A stretch of 64,000 bases of DNA from Atrina japonica (taxonomy: Eukaryota; Mollusca; Bivalvia; Pterioida; Pinnidae), in the NCBI GenBank assembly GCA_030159075.1, contig BROG01000003.1:4170001-4234000 (forward strand), written 5' to 3'. Under the pieces are notes generated by a model, which searched no databases, was not told where the DNA came from, and worked only from the letters and a program-made list of their open reading frames with translations. A program made the translations under genes and the position numbers. Shown in pieces: positions 46,101 to 58,100 of the stretch (position 1 is the first letter of the stretch; each line of letters begins with the position of its first letter).

Positions 46101-49100
46101 CAAAGTGCTGAATATCTGAGCCATAATGCAAACTCATGCAGGTATGTTAAGCTACAAATCAAATTTGATTAAGATCTGAGGAAAGAAACTCAAGTAACAA
46201 TAAAACTCTCTTTAGCTACCACCTGTGTATAAAGACCACCTGGTCATAAAGATAATTCTTGCTGTCCCCATTAGTACCTTTGTGTACAAATCAACCTCTA
46301 TATAAGGACCACCTCCCTATAAAGACTGGTTTAGTTATGTCCCTACGGGGGTCTTTATATACAAGTTTCACTGTATATGAAAAAAACAAACAAACAAAAA
46401 CAAAAACCAAATCTCCCTCCCTATCCATTTTTGAACTAGAGTATAAAAACATTGACTTGTCATAAATATTTGAATGGATAGTACAGAGGAACCTGTTTTT
46501 TAAGAGATCACCCCATCTCATCATGAACTCTCGAGACATGTGGTCTCTCAAAAGAGGTTTTATTTCAAGGATTATTTAACCAAGTGGTTTTCAGAATGTC
46601 ATGTCATTCATAAGAGTGGTCTTTCAAAACAGGTTTCACTTATCTACAGAATTCTTATATGAAATCAGATGACATAGACAATGTAAAAAAGGTACCTGAA
46701 TTCTATAATGAAAACTTTTTGAAATCCATCAATAACTTGAAGTTGACTTCTTAACTGCAACAAAAGAAAAAGAAGACATGTTACTGGTATGGTTGAAAAT
46801 ATCATTAAAATTACACAGTAAACTGTCACTAAATATTTAATTTTAAGTATAGAGTTTACTGTTTTTCAGGAGGATACAGTATATCTTGGACTAGCCCATG
46901 TTATTCATATTTAGTAGTGTCCATTGTTTTTTTCAGGGAATATATCTGGACTATAGCTCAAATTGTTTTTATTGGTAGAGTCCAATTTTTCATGGCAGAT
47001 TTGAGCCAAGCCCATGTTACTTTTTTCAAGGACAGATTGGTTTTAAAACTTTTGATCATCATAAGAGAAAAGCAAAACATTTAACTACAATATGCCAGAC
47101 TACAATTATAATGGATTCATACCACTGGTTTGATATTTTGCTCTAAAGTTTGGTATTCACTGGAATCTCTGTTCTGATATGCAATGATCCATTGTTGTCC
47201 AACAATTTTTAGCACTACAACAACTTTCCAAGTTGACACTGTAATAACAAAATAACAATATTTTCAAATTGAACTCTGGTGATTGCAGTCAAATTTATCT
47301 ATAAAGGTCACTCAAGGGAAAAGGCAAAATAGCCATTAAGATGTGACCTTTATAAAGAGGTTTATTTGTTATAAAAAAGTTAACAAAGGTTATGTTTGAA
47401 TAGCCTTTATATGCAGGTGCCCTTTATACAGAGGTTGGCATTAATGCAAATTTGAATGTATTTTACTTTAACTATTTAGTTTATAGGTTGAACTATTTTG
47501 TATAATTACAGGAGATCTTTCAATTCAGTGGATAGATATAAATTACAGTAACATCATAAATTTGGGTTGAAAGTTTAATTCTGTCATCTTTATGCATAAT
47601 AAAAGACAACAAAAATAAATCCATGACAAATTTTTTTTACTTGAATGATGGATATTATGATATTTGGAAATCATCAAAAATTAATGTCAATGAATTCATT
47701 TTTGAAGGAAAAACCATGAAAATTTAAACCCTTGAAAAAACAAATTTTCAGAGTTGATTTAAAAAAAAAAGCACAATACAGAAGGGTATAACTATAAATA
47801 TTTTTCTCACTTAATACATTTATATCATGTTAACTATGAATCTAGACTACATATTATGATTATAACATGCATAATAGCAAATCACAAGTGACAAGCCTGC
47901 AAAGATTTCAATTGTGCAAATCAACAGATTCTATTTTGTCTGAAGTCAAAATCATCAATAGTTCCTAGATTTCTTACAGAAACTGTAAGAGTTGTCTCCC
48001 TTAAATGATAAAAACCTGCAACTGAAATTGTCTCAAGGGGAAATATATATTAGTTATTTATCTAAAGAATGCCATATGCAAACACCTCCCACAATCCATC
48101 CATCCACCTTCTGGAAAATTCAAAATATTCACGAAGCATTATTAATATCTGTACTTTTATTTATTGTGAAAAACAATTTACATACAATCAGTTTCACTGT
48201 CCTTAAAATATCTTACCTGCTGTACAGGGGAAGCAAAATTTTTGTAGTGATACAGGTGGCGTGTTGAAGTGACGTAAAATTGTGTTGGTATTGATGACTT
48301 CACCTGATTTCGCAAACAGAAAGTAGGCACAATTGGCATGTGAGAACTGAAAGTCATCAATGGTTTCACTTGTAGTTAAGTTTCGACTGAATGTCAAGTT
48401 GGTTATCTTTCCATCACGCGAACCCGATACAATATTAACATCTTGACTTGGATCCAAAGATGGCTGTGTTTTTTGACTAGCATACCTGAAAAAATTGTTA
48501 ATTTCACTTTCATCTAATATCTAAATTCAACAAGATTTATTTTATATTGAACATTCTGCCCAACAGCCAAGTATCAATTTAACTCATTTAACCCTAAAGA
48601 CACATTTTGACTGGCCTTAATTATTGATTTACAGAAGAGTCCTTTTTTTTCAGGGTTTGATTAATTAAAGGCCCATAACTCTGACAAATATTGCACAATG
48701 TTGGCCACAATGGAGTTTACTCAATATCATATTGATACAGTGGAATCTGTCTTCATAGACCACCCCATCTGTCACTGAAATGTGGTCTCAATTTGGGTAT
48801 GTACTGTGCCAATTAGGTATGCACTGTGTCAAATTGGGTATGTACTGTGCCAATCTTAGTACATACTGTGCCTTTTTGGGTATATACTTTGCCAATTTGG
48901 ATATGTACTGTGTCAATTTGGGTACTTACATGTACTGTGCCAATCTGGGTACCAGCTGATATTTTAAAGATCTATTTTAAATCAAATCAGTAAATACCTG
49001 TCTTGTATCACAGCTGTTCCATCAGCAGATACCCAACCCACTACAACATCAGTGTTAGCCTGAAAATGATAAACAAAACATAATGATAAAATATGATAGA

Positions 49101-52100
49101 ATCATATAAATATATAACAACTGATTGATTGGTCAATATTTTACTGTTAACGTCCCAGTCAAGAATCTTTCACTCATACGGAGACGTCACCAATGCCGGT
49201 GAAGGGATTAATAGTTGGCATTTACAGCCATTGAACAGTAAGGGTTCTTTAACGTGCTGACACCTACTGTGACACAGGACCTCGGTTTTTACTGTCTCAT
49301 CCAAAGGACAAGAATCCAGCATATTCTTATATTTATGATGCAAAAGGACAAATAAGCACAAAAAGAATGTTTTTTACAAGTACAATGAAAGATGACACTA
49401 GAAATTTATTTCTTACCATGAACTGGTCACTTGAAAAGCCGATTCCCGTCCACTGGTTATTTTCTAAGTAAACTCGAATTGAGAAAGTAATCAAGTTCTT
49501 GTTCTTATTGAAACTCCATGTCACCAAATGACAGTTGACATCACTTGCATGGCAACTTCCCCAAGATCCTTCACAAGTTCCAGAGGGTGGGGTTGGGGTA
49601 ACACGTTCATCTTCAGAGGAAAAAAGCATGAATTTAAGCCGTATAAGTTGAATTTTTCAAGGATTCAATTTGATGAGATTGCTAGAAAACCAGACACCAT
49701 TAAAAACAGATTCAAAGAGAATGAAATTTGTGATATTTGTAAAAAGTAATTGGTGGTCCAGTGGCTGCGACAATCATCTGCTTATACAAATATAGTTATG
49801 ATTATAGCTAATATTGTGTAAATAAATGACAAGGCATAGCCTGGTACAATTAAATTTCATTTATATATATATTTTTTTAAATCGTAAAATCGCTAAAATT
49901 ACATTTCCCTAAAGTCATATGCCATTTTAAAGAACAAAATGTTAAATTTGCAAAAGGCTAAAAATTTTACTTATATGGTATTTCTTACATTTTTGACACA
50001 TACACAATCTGGACACTAAAAACAAAATGATAAAATTATTCAAAGGATTGGAAATGAATGATAACTAACCAAGCATGAAATTGATAGAACTTGTCCCTCT
50101 ATGATTACCCGATCCATGATATTTCAGTTCATCCACTTTATAATATTGGGGATCTGTTTCAGTGGTCACTTGGTCAAGTCCAGTTGGTGGATTATGTACA
50201 TAAGCTCCAGCATCTTGACCGCGTGCCCATATAACATTCATATAACTGTTAATAATACTGTGGTCAGACCTTTCAGATGCTGAAAAATAAGAAATGCTTG
50301 ATATGCAATGGATATACAGTCATGTAGTCCATGTAAATTTAATTCTATTTTTAGCATTCTGTTTCTACATTTCTATTGGATGCTAACTTCATATGACAAA
50401 TTTTCTTTTAATCATTACTCAATAACAGAAAAAAATGACAGATTGAGTGATGCTGACCTTGAACTATGTCATATCATGTCATGTCATGTCATGAGCAGAC
50501 ATAAAAATAGAAGTTCCGCTAAAAGTTATAGCCGTGACTGCTCTATCACGCTAAAGTGGCAAATTAGTCACACATATCATTTTTCAGTTGGAGTTATAAA
50601 AATGTTGGTAGCATTAAATCATACAGATTGTGTTTTTTTTAATAATTCTTTCATCAAGGTATGACAAAACATTAAGCAATCAATGTGATTAAAAAATTAA
50701 AAACAATTCCTTAAATAACCAGCAAAAGTAATTATTTAATTTTTTTTAAATTATCAGTAGCTAAAAATACACTTTAATTTGTCTGTTTCTTGTTTCTAAT
50801 TAAAATGAAACTGGTGAAAATATAAGAATAATTGAACAAAACTCTGACTGTCTATATCATGTATATATGTTATGTTAGAATAACAGTCCTTATATGTTGT
50901 TCCGACTAGCTTGGGCCAGTGGTGTTTTCTCTTTAGCTGAAATCTGAAACCAGGCCGAGTCCCAGGTTCAATTCCTGACAGAGACAGTTACTGTATAGTT
51001 GCTTTTATTTGTAGGGATTTAATTTCGCTATATTTGTGGTAAAAGAAAATACCATGAAATTGAATACCAGTGAATAAAGTACCTTATACTTCGGATGTAA
51101 CAGAAAGACAATACATTAACAATCAAAAATTAAAAAAAGTTATTTTCTATCAAAATGGATTCATATATGACCAAATATCATATACACGAATCACAAGCTT
51201 TACTTCAACTCCTATTAAACTTCTGTTTTGGAAAACAGTCTTGCATGAAATTTTACACCCATGAGTAAGATCCTTTCAGAAAAATGTGAAATTTTCTCCC
51301 TGTGAAATTAAACAACTATACAGAGTATGTAATGGTGATATTTGGCACCCATGTTGGAACCTTGGATTCTTTTTGGATAGAATATGATTATTACTACCCA
51401 TTTCACAATAGGTGGTTAGTTGCCTCCAAATGAAGAGTAGGGACGTCTCTTTCAAAATGGAGGGGATTATGTACATGTTGTAGTGGTTGTAAGGTGTTCC
51501 TACATGTTTAAGGGGCTCAGGAAGCAATACCTGTTAACTTCTTCCTAAACAGTATTGTAGTATATCCATCTTGTTCAAATCCAACGGCAGCTGTAAGGCT
51601 GTCTGTTCCGCCATACAATTCATCATGCAGTGGAGTAGAGCGACCTCTGGTGTAGTAGTCACCAATCCGACTTTGGAGACCTTTGGCTGTACCAATGACC
51701 ATATCTGTACAATCCATTGGTTCGGGTCGATCTGCAATAAATATTACGTATACATTTATAATTTGATATATCATTAAGATAGTATGTATCGATGTGTTTA
51801 TCATTGTTTTAATGGTGTTTCGTCTCCTGAGGTAAAACAAACAAGCAAATCCTCCCCTCAACCATTTTCCCCCCAGCAAAATAATTAGCTATAGCCAATT
51901 TCTTCCTGGGAAAACTTTTGACTTGCAATTTCTTCCCTGCCTGGTCCTTAATTGAAAGTTTTAGCAATATTTTACCTTAAAGTGTTGGCTACATGTAGTT
52001 ACATCTTTCCCCTTGTCAAACCCATGGAAGGGAAGGGGGAATTTCTGATAAGTCAGTTCTTCACCTCCTGTAAATCCAAGCAAGAAGAGGTTGACAACTT

Positions 52101-55100
52101 CAGTTTTTCCTCTACGTCAAATCTATGAAACAGGGATGGAACTTTTTACCAGATATTACTGTACCTACATATTTTTATAAACACAAACAACTGAAAAATC
52201 ATTTGATTTCTATATATTCTGGTCACGCTTCCACAAGATGATGATTTGTATACAGTGTTACTGATATGCATCCTTTTTGTAAATCTCCCAAGAAATGACG
52301 GGCCAATATGTTTTGCATTCATGACCCAATAAGCGAAAAGAATTTAATTTAGGCTAATCAAAAGTACCACCTATTTATACTAATAGTGGGAAGAATTGAC
52401 TGCTACACTGGTATATCAGTTTCACATGTACAGGAATACCCCGTATGAAAATTAGAATGATATTTTCCGTAAAAATTTGTAGTTGCATGCATAAGCGTCA
52501 ATTGCAGATTTTCAAGTTTTTATGTAATCGGCTTTATATTCCGAGTTTTTGTGTGCCAGTTCAACTTTATTAGCCCTAGTGACTTCTAGTATGTGATTTT
52601 GCATTGATCAATAAATAAAATGTAGGTAGACAACAATTTCAAAGCATTGGAAATTATGCCGATTTGGTATATTTTCCTACAGAAAAGGGTATATATCTTG
52701 CAGACTTAATTGTATGCATGAGTTAATGCACTTTTGTTAATGAGCTTGATTTAGAAGTTCTTGACTTGCATGACGATTATATGGACATGAATATGCCATA
52801 AAGATTAGTCATATCTGAATGCCATATGATTGTCACCAGTCCTTTTATGTAAAAAAAACAACTGACATAAACGTAGACTAAACAATTTACCAGACATGAA
52901 ATCTTGTGACATTTTGATTTATTTTATGAAATCATGCATCTGCTCTGGTGCCCTCTCTAAACAACCAAAAGTTGAAGTAGCGAGGGCTAACAAAAAGCAA
53001 GTGTCACCAACACAAAAAATCTAGAATATAAATGGACAATTCAAGAACTCCAATCTGATTCCTATTATGTAGATACTCTGCTTCGTAGAAAATGGCTGAC
53101 TTACTCCCAGATGTGTCGCTTGTCCCTATAATTCCAGAACCACAGTCACCTTCAGGTTCTGGTTCAGGGTCAGTTTCAGGTTCAGGACTGGTTTCACCTT
53201 CAGGTTCTGGACTGGTTTCACCTTCAGGTTCTGGACTGGTTTCACCCTCTGGTTCAGGACTGGTTCCACCTTCTGGTTCTGGACTGGTTTCACCTTCTGG
53301 TTCAGGACTTGTTGATGGTTCAGGCATTGGCTCATCTAAAATTTAAAAATTCTTTTCCATTTGAACCATGAGGGAAACATTCAGATAACACATCTTTACA
53401 CGTTGAATTACAGTAGAACCTGCCTTGTGAGACCACCCAATCTGCCACTTAAATGCGTTCTCTCAAGACAGGTGGATTCTCAAAAGAGGTTTGATTTAAA
53501 GGATTATTTAATTGAATGGTTCTCAGAAAATGGTCTCACAAGACAGGTGACCTATCAGGAGAGTGATCTCTCAAGAGTGGTTTCACTGTATATTCAATTA
53601 TTACATAGATACTTTCCAAGATAATGCAATGTTGTAACAGATAAGCGAAAATACATGACAAGTAAATATTTGTTATATACTACAACTGGCCCTCATCTGT
53701 GGTCAATAGATTGCTTGCTTATAAGTGGACTGGAGATATATTGGGTTTAGATTTATATGGACTGTGCTGTACCACTGACCTATCGCCAAGTGTCCGACAC
53801 ATTTATTTACTTAAATACATGTATAAGTTTGGCTTTCAAAAGACCTTTCTTTTGCAACTTTGTTTACCCTTTTTTAGAACAAAATTGTATGTGGTTAACT
53901 ATATAACTATCCAGATTTTGTCAAGGGAGGAAACTGTGTACTTTATATAAATTATGATATGTGCAATTTAAATTGTTTATAACAGTTTACTACATGTGAA
54001 GGACGATGATCTATAAAAAAATCAAGAAAGCTATAACCATATGTAGGTTTGAAAAAAAAAACAAACAACAAAATTTTAAATAAAACCCCTATCTACTATG
54101 ACACATTTTCAGGCTTAACAAATCAGAAAAAGTAAAGAATAATGGCTTTACTTACAGCAGCTTTTAATGCAAATCTTTTCTGAAGAAATGTATGTGTTCT
54201 GATGTTTTCCAACAAGTGTAAGAATGCCCAAGTCAGAGTAACTTCCTCCCCATGCCAATAAAAAATACCAACATTTGCCATCTGTCAACTGGAAATCTGA
54301 ACTGTCACCAGTATCACGTTTTCTAGTAAAGGAAATCATGGAACGGCCATTTTCTCGTTTCCCACTGATATCCATAACATTTTGAACAATGTCAACACCT
54401 GGTTCTGTCCGAAACAGTGGAGATGACATTCTGTCCAAAATAAATCAAAATTTAAGTTGAGCACAAATGTCATACTCAAAACATTGTGACAGTCTATGTG
54501 GAATGATAATTGGATAGGCTTTATGCCTACATATAGGGCATGTTTTCATAAAAAAACTGATTAAATTATATAAGAAGATTGATAAAAGACACATAACTGG
54601 TCACACCCTCTTAACCCAAACCTCTGACCCTCAGACCAAGAGACCATGAATTACAAAGTTTGCAAGAAAATGAACCAGTTTAGAGGACAATTCCAACTCT
54701 GTCCTTTCGGTCACATTATTATGAAGCAAATATCACAATATTAACAATTCTTTTTTCCCTTATCTTAGAGTTGATATTTAGGCCTACTAAATTAAAATAG
54801 AATCAGCTAAAAAATGCCAAAAGTTTCTACACAGCAACGTAGTCAGCTTAAAAATGGGTCCATCTAAATTACCGCCTGAAATTGATTTATCTAAATTATA
54901 CACACTGAAATTGGTTCACTAAATTTACTTGAGGAATAAAACAACCACTAAAGGAGGTATGGCCAAATTTCTAAGAATTGTATCAAAAAGGTAAGAAATG
55001 AAGGTAAAAGTCAACAAATATCATATTCTACAATCATATATATTTCTGTATATTATTGAAGTTCTCTTCAGACAGTCAATTTTTATTGTTATTCACAGCT

Positions 55101-58100
55101 ATACATACTGTATGTACCTGAAAATTTTTGCCCTTAGTTATTTATACAATTTTATAAGAGATTAAAACACATAATCGTATTAGCTTTCCTAAATTCGCCC
55201 TTAATCACCAAAGTCTCTTGGATGGCATGCATATCCATGCATCATTACATGTATTTAGGTAGAAATTTTTGCTTCCATTTTTAATTTGCCCTCTCCTCCT
55301 AGGGTGAAAATTAAACAGGAGGCAAAATTTCAAGGCACTGGTTGGAATACAGTAATTATAAGAAAGTGGCCTAATTGATGACTTGTCCTTTTCCTTTCCA
55401 AAATCACAACTTTTCTTATGGAACTAGCTTACAGAAATAATTCATCTTTCAATGTATTTGCCATGCATGCAGTGCTTTGTTTCTTGCTAAATACCGTTTA
55501 TATCAATCCCACATTGTTTCACTTTGAAACATACGTACCTGTCTGTCAAAACAACAGAAGAGTCAGAAGCAACCCATCCCAGGTAAATGTCCGTGTCCGG
55601 CTAAAATCAAGAGGTAAAAAATGATATAAAAGATCAAATTATGAACCTTATCAAGAATTATCATTGATATATTTATTGAATTTAAGAAGAATTGATCAGT
55701 ACAGCTCAAATATAACCTAAAAAATGTACATCATGATTGAGAACACAACAATATACAAAATCATATATAAACAAAGTCTGCTAGAGAGGCTAAGTATATT
55801 GATTCTCATAAAGTTAATTTGCTGTAAATTCCCCATAAGTAATCAAGATTTGAAGACATTTTGCATTTCACTTCTTCCCAAGCTGTGTTATTTTAAATGC
55901 TGTGTACTGAAGTGAATATATAGTAGTTGACTACCATCAGCCAATCATATGTACAGGATTTCTATACTTGTCAAAATTATCTTATTGAAAGCTGTAACAA
56001 AACATTTGAGATCTTCTCATGTACCGGTACCTTCAATATGCTTGATCTTGACCATCTTACATATTTTGAACAAAAATCTTAACAAATTATTGAATCAGCA
56101 AGATCAAGGGTATTAAATATCTATCTTAAAAATATGGTGTTATTTCGTCTTTAGTATCATATGTACCACAACAATATTTTTTTCTTCTGTTTCAGAAAAA
56201 TGTCCATCATCTGGTGAATTATCTAAAAATAATCTCTGAAAGTTGTGTTCCCGAAATCATACAATATATTCAGCTACTGGTCCAAGCTGGCTACTGGTCC
56301 CCAACCAATATACAGGATACTCTTTGTCTGGCCATTTTTAAGTTGCTGCATGTAAAATACTTGATTTCAGAAAACAAGTCAGCAAGCACCTGTTGAATTA
56401 TTTTGGCATAATTATCACTAGCAACTTGTGAAAGTTGAATTAATTAAGGTTTTAAAAATTCAAATAGACAAAAAAAAAAGACAAAACTGAATCAACATAC
56501 CATCAATTGATCATTTGAAATTCCAAAAGCAAGCCACTGGCTGTCCAATACCACTGCAGACATGTTGAACCTCACAGTTTTAGCTTTTGGATCTTGGACC
56601 CATTTCAAATGAAAGGGACAAGTTTCTTGATCACATGATTTTAACTGGCCACTACAGCTGACAGGTTCTGGTGTTGTACCTGAATGAAAGGTTAAATGTA
56701 TTTACTAAAAACACATGTTTTCTATTTTAAGAATCATGTGCTATTATTTACTAAAAACAATCCTTTCCATTGGACATAATACCTGTTCTACTTGTATGGT
56801 GTATTGTATGAATTTTGGAGTTCATTCAAGCCTCATACGAGTATTCAACTGGGTGTGTTAGTTTTCCCTCCCACCCTCCCTCTAACTTTTTATAGGATAA
56901 ATGATGTACATTCATAAATTCATACAGGTCTTTGAACATTGCCTTTGTAATTCTATCAATATACATGTATATCCCGGCGATAAGTTTTCAGGTCTCTCAT
57001 AAACATATACATTCATGATAATCTTCAGATGAAACATGTTTAGTAACTTTACATGTTTTTATGCCCCCGGCCTGAAAGGTTTGCTGGGGGCATTTAGTGT
57101 TTGGATCGTCCGTCCGTCTGTCTGTCTGTTTGTTTGTGTATCTGTTTGTCTGTCTGTAATTCTGTCCCGCTTACTTATAAAGTGCAATATTTCAAATTTG
57201 TGATATAGTAACCAAACTTAGACTGTAAGTTCATCTAAGTGTTACTCACACTTCACAGCTGACATTACATGCCCCTGGGGGTGGGGTGGGGTCTATATGT
57301 TGGACATTTTCAAAAACTTGTTGGGACTGGAGGCATTTATGTTTCACAAACACATCTTGTTTCCTATTTAGATTGTGGTTTTGACACAGGGGCTCGGAAA
57401 TCTTTTTTAGAGCGTAATATGCTCAATGAAAACTGGAACCTGGAGAAAAAAATTACTTTCTAAAAAAGATTTCGGCACCCCTGTGGTTTAGATTAGGATT
57501 TGATTGAAATACATCATATGATGCCTCAAAGATCATGCCAAAGTTATTGATAGACCTGGACAGCAAACACACTTCAAAGTTCGCCCAATTCAATGTTAAT
57601 TTTCTGTACTGTATCTCCAGTGTCACTGAATCTTTTTAAAAACTTATGAACTGTTTTGACCTAGATAGTGGATACATTAAACATTTCCATTGCCTTTCGA
57701 CCACTTTAACCCACTCCATCAAAACATAGTATCACCTGCTTTTTAGTCGAGACAGAACAAGTCTGTGCAGAGCCATTTTGTTTAGCTTTGATATGGCTTT
57801 ATAAATAGCTCACACTCAAATCCCTTCTTGATACGTCATATCTACAGTATGTGTTCAAAAGTTTTTACCACAGTATCATCATTTATTGGCATTTGTTAGC
57901 AAATGTGATCAGTTTAAAATCAAACAATGAATTGAAAATTATCATTACATTATAGATGGCATTATTTAATTGAATTTTCATTAGCGGCCTGGCAATGTAT
58001 TTTGATTGGCTTAATTTAAAATATCACTGTTTACATTGATATTTTTCATTAAGCCAATCAAATTACAGTAAAATCAATGAAAAATAATAGTGAAAAATAA

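Larger units (their letters stand above)
45610..46695 (-). other. Intron flank
   Basis: 45660-45765 and 45790-45920 are a direct duplication ('aaactgagtcgtata', 'ttttcattttcaacattctt', 'ctctagccagctgaatattatca'). A family X2 MITE lies at 46197-46375 and a family Y copy at 46481-46640. No exon. Confidence 0.65.

Noticed and set aside
53699..53950. Plus ORF of 83 codons starting [13 protein letters not shown]
   Set aside because: It lies in an intron antisense to the DOMON-SEA gene, has no recognised motif and no partner exon.
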